In this document: one piece after another, positions 21,864 through 34,702 of the stretch
Layout: every line of letters starts with the position of its first letter
How positions within the stretch are numbered: position 1 is the stretch's first letter
Source: Membranipora membranacea
Lineage: Eukaryota > Bryozoa > Gymnolaemata > Cheilostomatida > Membraniporidae
Assembly (NCBI GenBank): GCA_914767715.1
Contig: OU612069.1
Coordinates: 26,719,387-26,783,386, forward strand
DNA length: 64,000 nucleotides
Direction of reading: 5' to 3'
The notes under the pieces: generated by a model
Database searches by the model: none
The model's input: only the letters and a program-made list of their open reading frames with translations
What the model was told of the DNA's origin: nothing
Made by a program: the position numbers and the translations under genes

Positions 21864-24620
21864 CTAGGCCCCATATTTCTTTCTATCTATATTCTAGTTG
21901 CTTTTCATAGTATTATTTTTTCTGACTGCTGTTCCTTTTGATCTTTTTTGGCTGACAAAGCAGTGCATAAAATAGCATGTGTAGATGGAAAGATGACAGA
22001 GTGACTCAAAGAGTTATGATTGCAATAAATAAAAGGTTTGTAGCCTCAGCCAAGCTATCGTTCAACGATGCAGATTGGCTAAAGGTGGCATCCATGGACA
22101 GTATTGATAGATACCAGGGCAGGCATTGAGATTGGACTTATCTAGGAAGTGAAAATTTATAAAAGGACTATTATTTGTTTTGCCATTATGAGATCATCGA
22201 GCCTACATGTGAGTTTAGTCGGTCATGGTTATCCAGGCGTATTCCTTGTTAAAATAATAGTTAATATAATTGTTTTAATTGAATTTGATCTTGCATGATC
22301 CAACAAGTGCAGTTGTCAGAAATTTGACCCAATCAGAACAGTCAACCCTCATTTTACTTGTTGTTGATCGTGTTTAGTTTGTATGGAGTTATCCCTTCTT
22401 GTTCAGGAAGAAAGCAACTCCGTACAAGAGGTCTTAAATTTATTTACACAATACCATATGATACCATAGATTTGTTTTGGCCAATCAGATCAACCATAAA
22501 AAAGTGTGTAACCTTTAACCTTGCAGATGGAGCTACTGTTAATCTGTTTATATCACATACCATTCAGCTCAGTGTCAGGCGACTAGGGATGGATACTCAG
22601 ATGGCTGTGCAGCAGGTACCGACCGAATAGCGACGAGAGGACCTATTGATGATAAGTCACATGTACATGTGAGTATTCTTACAAAGGAGTTATAACAAAC
22701 ATAAGGATTTCAATACATGTTGGGTAAGATTCTTCTGACGACTTTGGATTTGGTTGATGACTTGATGTCTTTACATGCTTATTATGTTACATTTGGCCGC
22801 TTATTTAGTTCATTTTCTCTTTGTATCTGAGTTCTCTAGTCGAGGAGTACTCCTCCTTGTCTAGTAATCTTGCTTTTGTTCTAGCAGGAGTGGAATAATC
22901 CAGAGGTGCTGCTCATGCAGTTGCACTGAGTTAAGGTAGAGTGATAACAAACTAGTAGTGGTAGTGGGTAGTGGAGAGCTGCAGTATTTTGTTTTGGTCC
23001 AGACCATTCTTCTGTTTGCCTGTACTTCAACTTGGCCCAAACAAAAAAGTTCAAGCCCAGCTGTCGACCGTCAGTTGTACACATTACACACAAATTACTT
23101 ATCCGGAGTTCGTAAAGTACAACTTGCAAGTCACTGCCGTCCCCATATAATATCCGCACAGCAAGTCAAACCGTGTTTGCGTTGTAGATAATAGTATGTA
23201 TATCTGTTTTCGGTCATATTTCTGTATGGTCTCCCACCAGGGCAGTTTTTGACATTATATATATATGTCTAACGTTGAGCAACTCTGTTAGTTAGGCTTT
23301 ACCGATGTTTTCGTCTCTAAGCTAAACTATCAGTGGGGTCTGTCGATTGGAATGCGCCGATGCATAACTGCGGCAAGTTATCACTATCACTTTTATAAAT
23401 ATCATTTCACTCAAAGTTGAATCTATCAACTTGAATAGCTTGTTTGGATAGCTTGTTTGGTATTCAACTGAACAACTGTCCTAAATATTTTTAATATGCA
23501 CTGTCAGGCCTCAGAATGTTACATAACCAGGCTTGATTTTCATTCATGGCATAGCACACAGGAATGAATAGTGGTCTTTAATGGGTGGATTGAATGATGG
23601 ACTGTGAATGTCTATTTTCTTTTAACAGAACACATGACATGGGAGCCATGTCAAGCACAGGTCGTTGATTGTTTTCTGAGGATGTCCGAGGATGTCCGAA
23701 TCGCAAATTCATGATAGAATGACAGGTAAGCGAAAACAAGTGTTGTTGTTCAAATTTGGCACTTAAAGACTTATAACCTATTTCGCAAATTGCCCAAGGC
23801 CTACTGATGATATTTGCAGAAAAGATAAACACTAACAGGCCTATATTGGTGTGTGCTGTCAAACTGAATCATAAAGGCAGCAGCCGTAGCACAGTAACCC
23901 AGTGATGATGCAATGTATAGGGATGTGAATAACATCAAATTTAATGGTTAGCTGTGACTTAGCACTAACCACGGCCTGTCAGTTTGTGGTGCCACACATC
24001 AGCTGCTAAGCTATTACGATGGCTGGTCAGGTACAAAACTCTCATGCATGTTGTTTGCTGCTGAGATCTAAGATAAAAAAGTTTATTAGAAGGAAGCCGT
24101 CCATTTTCTTTTATCTATCTGAGGCAGATGAGCCACAGGCCCTTCTTGTTTATTATGCCAGAGACCAATCAGTCCTGTGGTTTGGAAAATTGTTTGAATC
24201 CCCTTCTTACTTTGACCTGTTCTGCCTTCTTGTAGATCTCCGTTGCAGGCCTACTTCAAGGAGACTGGATACTCAGGTCTGATGTGTCTGTCCAGCTATT
24301 GAGATGTGACAGACTGTCTCCCACAGGTTATTATGTAACATTTACTTCCTCTGTTTCATGATCAGGTTTTGAATAGGCCTACAGTGACCCATGAGTTTGT
24401 GTTCAGTTTTATCTAAACACAATTAATAATTTTACTAGGCATTATTTTAAGATGGGTATGTGTTTTATCCTGCTAATCAAAAGTGCTGCGTTTACTTAGG
24501 CCTTACAATAGAGTCTTGTAAACTGAGATTTTTTCATAATGAGTGTGGATATTTTTATTTCTGTGAACACACCGAATCTTGTAAAGGTCACCGAGTTGAA
24601 AAATTCATGAATACTTGCAC
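21864..24620. other. Mostly unrecognised, one weak exon candidate
   Basis: At 22525-22615 (plus) an open segment 'DGATVNLFISHTIQLSVRRL' lies between 'tttaaccttgcag' and 'CAGCAG|gtaccg'. Splice signals are acceptable but no family is recognised. A (TA)n-like run is at about 23255-23268. ORFs at 22881-23191 and 24019-24282 show no domain. Confidence 0.3.
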
Positions 24621-24624
24621 CCAG

Positions 24625-24705
24625 TTATGTTTCCCTCGCCGGGAGGCCGTCCGGTGGGGGGGGGCAAAATTTTGGGGGGCTCAGATTACCAGCTATGATG
24701 TGAAG
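24625..24705 (+). repeat. Dispersed repeat, inverted relative to 44822-44880
   Basis: 'ggaggccgtccggtgggggg' and 'ttggggggctcagatta' match, on the opposite strand, 'ggccgtcggacagggggcaa' and 'tggggggctcagacta' at 44822-44880. Short G-rich repeat of unknown type. Confidence 0.6.
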
Positions 24706-26784
24706 GTGTTTAAATCATAAGAGGATCCTTCCCCTATCATTGTCACTAGCAGGCCTATTTGTGTAAAGCTGTGACTATTCACATCACTGCTTGATAAGGT
24801 GGCAGTAATAAATGATTAGCGTGAAGGTTTTTAATTTGCTCGAGAGCTCTCAGTTCTGTTGGTTGGTTTTCCAGGATCGAATCGAGGCAATGGTTGTTTT
24901 TGTATCTGCTCGCTTACAAGTATAATATATGAACTAATGAACTAGGCACTTGAAAAAAATTCTAGGCACTATATAAATTTGTCAATCGTATTTCAAAATC
25001 GACCAATAAGAACCAGTAAAAATTGGGGCGGGTAATTTGAAATCTCTGAGGCTGTGCAATTTTTAGTCAAAGCTGATGCATTTTCACCACTTTCTAAGGA
25101 GATTTTTGGAATAAGATTTATACTGGGATGTGTGTATGAAAAATCTGCATCAGCCCATGCAATTTTCATCTCAATAAAGTCAAGACTGCTCATCATATTC
25201 CCATTTGAATTTGATATGGCTGGGTGATCGCTTTACATTGACTGGCCCTTACAACCTGTGGAGCCACCTTAAAGTGTTTGTAAAGGAACAGGTTTATTGA
25301 TATCATCTTTGAGCTTGAAATCAGATTAAGACAGCTATCACACATGCACTTGCATATAACAGTAGTCATCAGGGTTATTTGGTCTGGTAGGTTTGGGGGT
25401 TATAAGTTCACAACATTGAGTTGCCGACTCATGCACCGCCCAACTAGTCCAGGCGATTTTTGATGAGCCTGTTATTGGGGAAATACTGTAATATTAGTAA
25501 CTATGGTGGTCAGATAACAACTTTTGCAAATAAATGATAAAGTCACTCACAAGTCTGTCTGATGACATAGAAGTTCTAAAGAAAGTTCTATAATCTATAT
25601 ACACACTATTTGATGAGTTGAGACGCTAATCAAAACAACCTTTATATCTGTGATGAGCCCATGTTGAAGAAGAGATTAGAAGAACCACTGTACATAACAT
25701 TCAATGACTATGACTTTGACGCATTCCCTGTCAGCTGTTTTTCAAGCATGAAAGTGAGTGATTTTCATTTCAGACCGATGCCCTTGTTTGCTCTGTTTAA
25801 ATAAGATTATAATGGAGCAATTGATCCTTCCTGCCGACAAAGCCTTGCTTATTTCAGATTCACCCAAAAATGGTCCATGCAATGCTTTATAGTTTGTAGC
25901 AAATCTTGCAATTTACCCAACACCAGCCTCCCAAATCAGACCCATACTGACGAAATGACTCAAAAACTCGACAAATTAATTTCCTAAGTGACTGTTGTGT
26001 GCAGTGACATGTGCTCTCATAAGACCTGCCGCACTCAGTCAGTAATATTGATAGTCTATGTTAAGATGTGCTGTGTATATGTGATGCACACAGATGTACA
26101 AGATCTAATGAAAAAATAGAAAGTTTCTCCAGGTATCCCACTGCTAACACGATTATCAATACTCCTCTTTATGAGGCAGTCAAATTCATTTACATTTTAC
26201 ATCACCCTGAAGTCCGAAACAACTAGATGACAAATTTATTGAGTTGAATTTACTTTGTGACCTGTAATTTCTAGTTTTTAAACAATGTAAACGACACAGT
26301 TATCCCAAAAACCTTGAGTGTTTAAACATCAGAGTATTTGCAAAAAATGTTGAAAAGATTGTCAAAACCTCAAATCACTCAGTATTAATCATTGTATGCT
26401 TTGGATTTCAACATCATCCTAATGCCTGAAATGTCGAGATTTACAAATAATTTATTTTAGATTTCTGTGCGATTTGGGAATACATATTTTCAAGAAAAAC
26501 ACACAATCTACCTGTGTAAATTTTGTATCCTCCATTGAAATTCTATTGAAAGCCGCTATTCATGAAGATAATAATTGAAGCACATCACTGGTTTTCATGC
26601 GGGCTGAAGACGGGAGTTTGATTGGAATGTTATAGCCACGATCTCATTTATTCATCATAGTAATGTAAACACAGAGTAAGGATATACAGAGGGGCCACTT
26701 CAATGATCATTATAGTGCCTGCGGTTTTTATCCACTGGGGGAAATTCATCAATCTGGCTACCTGCCAGTTTTAGAATATATATA
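24706..26784. other. Unrecognised stretch
   Basis: AT-rich with frequent stops in all frames. No repeat structure stands out by eye. A 67-codon minus frame at 24993-25196 has no motif. Confidence 0.4.
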
Positions 26785-27256
26785 AGTTACAGTGGAGTTT
26801 TGTCATGCAGACATAGCCACCTTTGATAGGAGTCATAATTCATTCTGTATTTATCCTAAAAACTGATTTCCAACTTTTCTGAAATGTCCAATCTCCAAGC
26901 TATACACCATATGGTGGTCATTTTTTGCTAGGATACATAGGCTATGAGTAATCCAGGTTTTTAAAATGAGCTTTATCATATAGATTTACATGGGGCTTAG
27001 GTCAATGCACAGACATTTCCTAATTTTGATGACCAGCTGTCTATCAACTGTCACATGTAAATCTATATGATATCACTCATTTTAAAAACCTGGATTACTC
27101 TTAGCCTATGAATCCTAGCAAAAAATGACAATGTTATGGTGTATAGCTTGAAGGTTGGACATTCCAACAAATTGGAAATCAGGCTTTAGGATAAATACAG
27201 ACTGAATTATGGCCCATCAAAGGTAGGGATGTCTGCAAAAAAAATGCCATTGTAAC
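26785..27256. mobile_element. Fold-back element with about 205-bp arms
   Basis: The left arm (26785-26994) and right arm (27053-27256) are inverted copies with perhaps 85 percent identity, around a loop of about 58 bp. Shared blocks include 'aagctatacaccat', 'cattttttgctaggat', 'gtaatccaggtttttaaaat' and 'atcatatagatttacatg'. No ORF. It is consistent with a long-arm MITE or fold-back transposon. If transcribed it would form a long hairpin RNA. Confidence 0.9.
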
Positions 27257-27298
27257 ATGAAGAGATAATGAGTTTTTGGCATCATGCTGTGCACAGTT

Positions 27299-27315
27299 CC
27301 CCCCCCCCCCCCCTG
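27299..27315. repeat. Poly-C tract
   Basis: Run of about 16 C about 40 bp after the fold-back element. Confidence 0.8.
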
Positions 27316-27741
27316 CCAGTTTCTATCTCGAGCAGTAACCATGGTTAACAGAAAATGTATGAGATATGAGATATTTTCCCTCTGATTATCACATGGACTC
27401 GACGTCGATTTGCTACAAATGCCTCCTAAATGATATTCAATCTCGCTCTCACTAAAGCTGTTAATCTCCCTGTAATTTTCATTCTCACTGTCGGATGAGC
27501 TAGAGCTGTAATTTTATGCCATGTTCGATTTAGATCGTTAGCTTTGTCCTTGAATTATGAAATGTCATACACTATCCCATTTTACCAGCTAAACCACATG
27601 GGACAGATAAATAATGCATTGTATTCACTCATTCATTCAATAGATATATTCTGTGTGTTTTGATATCACATGCAGAATATCAAAACCATTATGTCATAAC
27701 AATACGCCTATATACAAAGTAGTATTCCCATTATAATCTGA

Positions 27742-27812
27742 GGTACTAAAAAGGTACTATTTTCAACAAGTAATCACAACTCCAAAGGAAAAAAATAGTA
27801 CCTTTTTAGTAC
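27742..27812. repeat. Short hairpin element
   Basis: 'agtactaaaaaggtactatttt'-type arms of about 22 bp (one mismatch) are separated by about 25 bp. It may be the ends of a tiny MITE. Confidence 0.7.
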
Positions 27813-28762
27813 TTTCTCATCCCAACTTTGAGGGCAAATAAGTCTTAACTGGGCCACAGGCTGCTTCTGTACATAGAATAATGTTCTAAACTAGACTGAA
27901 ATCTCTAGAATGATACCAAAAAACCTGATCCTTAACAAACACTTTAAACTTTACTAGGATTATTCTAACTATTCCAGCTTCATTATCATACCAAACATAA
28001 CACACACTGCCCCCATTATCAAAGGTTATAAATACTCATTAATCATTGTCAGCATGAGTATCACAGAGTGAGATATATCCTTACTCTGTGCCAGTATCAT
28101 GGCTTGTTCTTGATTTCGATGAATCATTGTCTATAGACCCATGAAGAGGCTTTGTCCGTAGGTCCTCAGCCCTCACAAAATGTTACATAACTTTCAGCTT
28201 TACTTCGTGACATTGAAGAATAGCAATAAATTATCTCTTGTCTATTCTCTTCTACAGGTAGTTAAAGCAATGAACTCCCTCTCCTTCATTGGTTACAGAG
28301 CACACAGAAGAACATGGCATGAGATCAGACTGATGATAGACTAAGGTAGCCTGACAGGGCACTGATGTGTGTTAGACTCACAGATATACTCAAAGAAACA
28401 AGTCACTGTATTATGACAGGTAGGTGAAAGTGGGTGTTTGTGCTGGTGTACCAGTAAAGCAGGTGAAGGTTTGTTATTGTGAGTAACAGCCTTCCCTTCT
28501 AACTCACATAGCCTACTTAGTAGTAAGAATGTGTCCACAACAACCAAGCAATGAGTTCATATGACCCAGCATGGACCATCATCAATCCTGATATCAATAA
28601 TATCTGGTGAATTTCTTCAGAGTTACCAATTAAGGTTCAGTTGAAGAAAAATGCCTAACTCTTAATGCTTGTTGCGATGAAAAAAAACATTCTTTTCATG
28701 GTGTCTATGATTGTTATATTGGTGATACTACAGATGATGCTCACTTATAGAATATGATCCTT
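27813..28762. other. Unrecognised stretch
   Basis: No supported coding segment. A 68-codon minus ORF at 28341-28547 has no recognisable motif. Confidence 0.4.
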
Positions 28763-28855
28763 GCTGATATAGTACGCTGATATAGTACGCTGATATAGTA
28801 CGCTGATATAGTACGCTGATATAGTACGCTGATATAGTACGCTGATATAGTACGC
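28763..28855. repeat. 13-bp minisatellite, 7 copies
   Basis: Seven perfect head-to-tail copies of 'gatatagtacgct'. The perfection suggests recent expansion. Confidence 0.95.
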
Positions 28856-29701
28856 CCACTTGTCTGCAGTATATGATCGTTCACTTATGGTTTTACTTAG
28901 AAGACCTCTTGTGTAGTTTTGCAGATTTCAGTGCGCATACTTACAGGTGAATTGAATATTCATGTCTGACAAAACGACTGGCTGTGGTTTGTTTAGTAGT
29001 ATGTCCTTTCAATGTATTTTGCTTTGGGGAAGGGAGTGGGGAGGTTCAACTATAGACAGACAGATCAATATCTGATCGATCGTCTGCTTCGAAACCTGCA
29101 AAGTTTAGACAGCTTTTTAATTTGTTGGTTTTCATAACACCCTCTTGTTTTTTTTACAGACAGAATTAGCACAGCTCCTCAGTAAGGCACTGTTGGGTTA
29201 AAAACTAATTGCTGTAACGAGAAACAGACGATCTGAGTTGTTCCCTTGGGATTAGGTAAACTCACCAAAAATTTCTGCTACAGATTTTGGCATCCAGTCA
29301 CCTCACCTTGCCTCCCATTGTTTGATAAACTTGGTTAGGATCGCGTACCTTGGACTCATATATGCCTTGCCACTGTCAGTATTAATTATCTTCTGTGGCC
29401 ATTAGTGAATTGGCCTTGAGACTATATTTTATTTCTTGTTACTAGATTTTTTTATGAAATATTTGTGAAATTGTTCCCACCTGTACTGAAGGAAGATTAC
29501 TTTTTAAATTTTAAGCCCATCATTTGCTACCTCAAATTTTCTAACTCAAACAACACATGAATCATAGATATATAATGATATGAGATCTGTATCCTGTCTA
29601 TCTATCTAACTGTCTTGTTTTTACAGTCAGGTTTATCTATCTGTGAGTTACAGGAATCATCAGCAGTCTGTAGTGGCTTATTCTCATTCAAAGCTACTGG
29701 G

Positions 29702-29776
29702 CAATCACAACACAGTATACTACCCACCAATCACAGCACAGTATACTACCCACCAATCACAGCACAGTATACTGGT
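29702..29776. repeat. 26-bp tandem repeat, 3 copies
   Basis: Three copies of 'caatcacagcacagtatact' plus 'acccac', the first with one difference and the last with an altered end. Confidence 0.9.
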
Positions 29777-31254
29777 GTCATGGTGAGTTATAAACATTTC
29801 TACATCCTCCTAACTGTAAGGATATAACTATAAGGAAGTGTATCTCTGATTGTAAGGGTTATTCTGGTTTGTCTATATTTAATTCAAATTTTTTCCTACT
29901 ATTAAATACTGCTGAAGGTACTCATGCTACATGAATTTGTCTCTGTGCTGTCAACCAGTGATATACATATAATAGTACGAAATGTGAGCAGAATGCCTAA
30001 GCCCATATAGTTCAAACTTTAGGGCAGCTAATAGCTACAAACAGGAAGGTACTTCAGAAACTTGTTGCAGATATTACAAATAATATTGAAGTCACCTCCA
30101 CACCAATCACATGTTATACTATTGTAAGTATTTCTCTGATAGATAGAGCATGTAGCTTGAGTACCACCAGAATGAATGTTTCCAGAATCCAAGAGGGCTG
30201 ACTGTAACAATCAGAGATACCAATCCTAACCTCGCAATTTTGAACTCAGTGCGGTGATATCACAACATTCTCATTCATAAAATTGGTAGGGTAGTTCCTA
30301 CCTGTATAAAAGCCAACTACATTCCCTTGTCTAGTCTAGAAAAGTCGGAGCTCTCTTCTTTTTTTTATCTTTTGATGTATCTATCTGATACACTGAGGGT
30401 TATCCCATCTTTTCATTATTGAGGACAACTCAAAGTTGCCGATTTCCATTTCTAGTTTTTCCTTATCAGGCTATCCACATTTGATTTGTTTTGAGAGTCT
30501 CCCGCGGAAGTACAGTACCCTCTACCCTCACCTCTTTTTTTGGTCCTTTATACTCTACTCATTGATCATTTGATCAAAGTTATCATCGCTTCTTTTCCTT
30601 TCAGATATTTCCACTTCTCCACTTTTTTTTAAACGAGGAAGCTGTCCATGTGTTTTTTTTTTGTAATATTTGTATCCGGCCTCAGCCAACTTTTTCATCT
30701 CCCCATCAACTATTGACGAGTCTGGCCGGTTTCATATATTATAGAATAGGCTGCATGATGGCAACCCTCCCATCTTCAACCGAATACTAAGCGTTGAAGT
30801 CCGCGGTCTCCTCCCCCGATAACCTCTGATATTCTTCATTGCTCTCTTTGGACAGGCTAGAAATGAAAATTATAAAATTAGTCAAATAATTACCATGTAT
30901 CTAAAGGTACTACAAATGTTTTTAGGGGATTTATGAATTTCAGTTTTCGATATTGGATTGTATGAAAATAATTACCTTGCTCACTACAAGGTCAATAACT
31001 TTCATCAAATGAAAAGTTTGTTTTGACATGAATGCTGAGAAGAGACATAATGATTCAGCTCAAGTGGTTGAATCTGTTTGAATTAGCACAATGCTCTTCA
31101 CATCAGATGGTATTAGTGATACAATTGATACAATCGCTGTTGAAAATAAAATTTGTGAACCTTCTTGACTTGGTATAATAATCAGCTAGAGAACAAAGCT
31201 CCTAAGAGCCACTCTTAAATGCAGTATTAAAAATCTTATGGACTAAAAACTAAC
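29777..31254. other. Unrecognised stretch, with the 3' flank of MULE copy B
   Basis: From about 30870 the sequence aligns with 43790-44160 (for example 'gatttatgaatttcagttttc' near 30930 with its counterpart near 43865). It is the non-coding part of a duplicated element. Left of 30870 I see nothing definite. Confidence 0.45.
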
Positions 31255-31568
31255 CTCAATGTTATGCCTGTGAGGCATTTTTCAAGAATGATGGCATATG
31301 TTTAGGAATTATCTCTCATGCTCTCAGGAAAGTTGTCTTCAAGTTGTGTACTGGCCTTCTCCGTGGCATCGTTTACAATTCTAGTGCTGTTTGGGCAGCA
31401 AATAGGGAACCTCTCCATGTAGGCATCCCTTCGCTGCTTTAGATCGTAGAAGTTGGTGAGAAAAGGTTCTGGCTGATGATATCCAATGATACAGGTTGAT
31501 ATTGCTGGTGGTATCCCTGACCGTATCTTTTCGTGACCTAGGTTGACCTTAGCAGTGTTTGTTCTCAT
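31255..31568 (-). pseudogene. MULE-associated exon, copy B
   Basis: The minus frame reads 'PFLTNFYDLKQRRDAYMERF', 'ICCPNSTRIVNDATEKA' and 'QLEDNFPESMRDNS', then a stop. After the stop a conserved donor 'CATTGAG|gtta' ends the segment at 31255. It is the paralogue of 44170-44395, which reads 'ICCINSTRIVMEKALKQLE' and 'NFPENMRDFSPILPSF'. In the 43-44 kb copy this exon precedes a Mutator-like DDE core. Here the core is missing. Small indels and stops indicate a dead copy. Confidence 0.6.
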
Positions 31569-33670
31569 CCATTGTATAACTCGCAGTTACACATCATCTA
31601 TAAGGGATGTGTGTGTGTGTTTCACTGAATTTAATCAAACTTTTCTACTCTGAGTGAAACTACAAGGTAAATTGATATCATTCACCAACTTATATTAATG
31701 AGAAATAATCAAATTTGAGAAGTATATGTTCATAATACTCATGTGTAAGAGTACCCGAAGCCAATGCATATTGAATTCTTTGCCAGATAAACCGCCAAGA
31801 GTGGCTACAGCCTCTAGCAGTGTACCTTTACATTGGACAGTCAGTAAGAATTGTCCCTCTAGGGTTGCGAAATATAGCTGGCAGATTTGTTAAGGCATAC
31901 TGCTTTTACCTCTGAAATAATGCTTGAAATTCCATCTCTTTATCATGATCACTGATAATATGTATCACATTTTCGCCCTTAGATGACTCTTCATGGTGTA
32001 GGCTTAGGACTTGGTGACTTTGGTTCAGTCTTAGTTGCCTTGTTAATGTGGATGCTAATGTCAGGCAGACTCTCACTATTAGATTCTGCATCAGATCGGT
32101 TAAATTCTTCCCGATTTCCTGTCATGGACATATACCAGTATTAACAGTATATACAGGGAGACCTCCGTTTGCTTGCACACTAATTCTAATGTCAAATACT
32201 GGCAGCTTCACACCCATTCCAAATGTGTATACTTCTACCATGTGTCACCGCTGGTCATTATGACACTTAATCTCACCAAGTAGCGCACCACAGAAAAGCA
32301 TAAACATAGTCAAATTAACAATCAAACCAATTTTAACTTTGTATTGATGCCAGTTGATGTTTCTGATAGACAATCTCAGGCTGTCAAACACCCTTGTCTG
32401 TCCATCGGCAGAATTTACGTTGGACCCTGCGATCTAATGTTGAGCCTCTGAGTTGATTGAAGAATTTATGCAACATTTCGTTCAATATCACCTGTCATAA
32501 ACCAGTCTTCCTGCTTAAGTATATATAGTGAACCCTGCGCTCTGCCTGAATACTGTCTGTAACTGCATAGTCCGAGTTATCTGTTTAATTTTTCCTGCTC
32601 AAAGGAATCCATCAGGTTCACCAAGAGTTATCTTCTGTGTCCATAAAGGAGGACAACTCCATATTTTTTTTTCTTTGGATAAAATACATTTCAGGACACT
32701 TTCAAGTTATGCTTTCGAAGACTTCGCATTAGCCCTAAATATTTGTTCAACTTTCGATTGTTTTTCATAAAATTGATACCGACCTTTTTCAGTTTTTTCA
32801 ACGGTATTTTCTTTCTTTGAGTTACTCTGTCGAAAGATTTGAAGCTCTTCTAACTGATATCATAAATTTGGTCTATAACAACACATTTGTAGTTTCCTTT
32901 TTTTTTATCAGTTGTATATCTCCTCTATTAGAAAGTTAAGTTACAAATTTGAAGCTCGTAATAACCCTCTTCTCTAGTGAGGTTCCTGGTAGAAGAAGAT
33001 GATTTCCGCTTCTGTTGCGATTGTGTGTAAGCCGAGGGTACATCTCACTTATTTATTTATGATTATTAAGCATGAAATTGTCATCTGAGATCAACTCAGC
33101 TAAAGAACCAGGTAATGATAATTCATATTTGTTAGCCGCACTTAGAAACTCAGAGGGGATAGCGCTGACAGAAGGTTCCTGAGCGGCTTCACTTCTTCTT
33201 TGTAGGAGGCGTTACGTGCTAGCACACACCATCATTGAGATATGCCTGTCTCTGAATTATCAGGTGCTGCTTGCAGTACATCTCCACCAGTGTTGGTACT
33301 ATAATGACAACTCACCTAGTTTAGGTTCATCATTTTCCTACAACATCTTGAAATTGGAAAACTATCGGTTAATTTCTTCCACTGTCTTCTGCTAATGGCA
33401 TCAGTGAGTTGATACGTAGCTCGACCAGCGAAACCAGTTTTGTTATGGTTTTAATGTTGCAGTGGTAGTTGAAACCGAGGTCAATCCATTTCACATGAAG
33501 GTTCGTGTGGATAGGTAGGAATTATAACACTCTTTTCCTTTGGTAGATCACAATAATCTGCATCTTGCATTGTATCTCAGGTTGTCTCAAATTGACTGGC
33601 TGCATACGTCTCCAGATCGCGTCGCTAACGTCGTGGACTAACCCACGGACAGTAGATGCCCCGAGTCAGT
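31569..33670. other. Element body, unassigned
   Basis: A minus frame at 31906-32091 ('RVCLTLASTLTRQLRLNQSH') may be an exon of the same element, but splice support is weak. The stretch 32735-33110 is a diverged copy of 46500-46905. No other feature is supported. Confidence 0.35.
32735..33110. repeat. Dispersed repeat R, copy 1
   Basis: Aligns with 46500-46905 through 'gccctaaat(a/t)tttgt', the T-rich block, 'gaagatgatttc(c/t)gct' and 'gtgtgtaagccgagggt'. A partial third copy lies at 39545-39760. Probably part of the same mobile element family as the MULE relics. Confidence 0.6.
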
Positions 33671-33675
33671 AATGC

Positions 33676-33852
33676 TTATGAATGGTCTCGTAGTTTGCTC
33701 CTGTTGTCAGGTGCCTTTGGATTTAGAACTGCAACAAAAATGTTCTTTATCTGCTTCTCCCGAGTTCTGGCCAACATTTCATGTACTTCCTTGCTCTCTG
33801 GTGCAGTCTGGACATATTTTATCTCTGTCTCAGCAGCTGCATCACTAGGAAC
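33676..33852 (-). pseudogene. Exon of unknown minus-strand gene, ends in stop
   Basis: Acceptor 'ctatatttttag' at 33853 precedes an open frame 'VPSDAAAETEIKYVQTAPES', 'EVHEMLARTREKQIKNIFVA' and 'LNPKAPDNRSKLRDHS', then TAA. It joins in phase 0 to the exon at 34022-34239. The ending may be natural or premature. Charged and helical; no named domain. Confidence 0.5.
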
Positions 33853-34021
33853 CTAAAAATATAGCCACATATTGATGGACTTCAGTGTTGTAATACGTTT
33901 GTTGTGTAGCAGTGTTATTACATTGCACTAAGATTCTGATTCAGTTGACCCAATTACAACAGTGTGTGAGAAACTAGTATTTTGTTTATTGACAAGAGAT
34001 AACAGATATAATTTGCTGTAC

Positions 34022-34239
34022 CTTGCTTCTTTTCATAGGTGATGGCGGTGGAATAGCTTCTGCAGCAGCACTTGAAGTAATCATTGGCCTTTTCTTGGCT
34101 GTAGTGTATTTCTGCCTCATCACTAGTACCTCAGGGCTCACTAGGTTCTTTCGATAGTTTTTGAGTTTTTGTTTGAGCTTCTTCCGCCAAAGATCATGTG
34201 TGGTGCCGATTTCTCGCCAATGGTTTTGATATATCTCAT
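34022..34239 (-). CDS. Exon of unknown minus-strand gene, basic helical domain
   Basis: Acceptor 'ctgcatttttag' and donor 'AGCAAG|gtacag' enclose 72 fully open codons. The translation starts 'EIYQNHWREIGTTHDLWRKK' and continues 'LKQKLKNYRKNLVSPEV', ending 'AIPPPSPMKRSK'. The W-R-K-K-L...K-L-x-N-Y-R-K-x-L pattern resembles basic helical DNA-binding-like regions in transposon-derived invertebrate proteins, but I cannot name the family. In-phase joining to the exon at 33676-33852 supports real splicing. It lies in the MULE-rich block and is probably mobile-element-derived. Confidence 0.55.
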
Positions 34240-34571
34240 CTAAAAATGCAGAAACAAGAACTATTATACTTAACTAAGTGCCTGCACGGGACCTATCGAC
34301 ACTTCTAGATCTGATGGAACAAGTGACATTGTAAGAATTTGTAGAGCCTCTCAGTGCCCACAATTAGTTAACTTCTCATATTATTGGAGGGTGATCAAAT
34401 CAGTTATGGGGAATTTCTGTTGGATCATTTCCGCACTTTTCACAACAGCTTTGCAAATCTAAGAAGAGAGGCACAGACTACCATCAGTTAATGCCATATT
34501 TATCCCCATTCACTTCTTAGTTCATGGCATTATCGGGCATTTGAAATTCCTCAAGTACTTAAAATTCTGTT

Positions 34572-34702
34572 TCACTTTGATTTTACAGCAACCAGTTCAC
34601 CCTCGAAGCATTCGAATCCAACCACACTTTCCAAAGGGTTGAGAAGATAGTCATTGAACTTGGGCTTGGTTCCTGATGTGCTGTAAATACTTAGAACCCG
34701 AC
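34572..34702 (-). CDS. Candidate exon, unknown
   Basis: Acceptor 'ttttttttatag' at 34703 is followed by an open frame 'RVLSIYSTSGTKPKFNDYLL' and 'ESVVGFECFEGELVAVKSK', then TGA. Composition looks protein-like. It may precede the 34022-34239 exon in the same transcript, but a suitable donor was not found. Confidence 0.35.

Noticed and set aside
24019-24282. 87-codon plus ORF as an exon
   Set aside because: Begins at a plausible ATG, but no donor in frame, no homologous pattern, and composition matches the flanks.
28763-28855. CRISPR-like array
   Set aside because: Perfect 13-bp head-to-tail repeats without spacers; a minisatellite in animal DNA.
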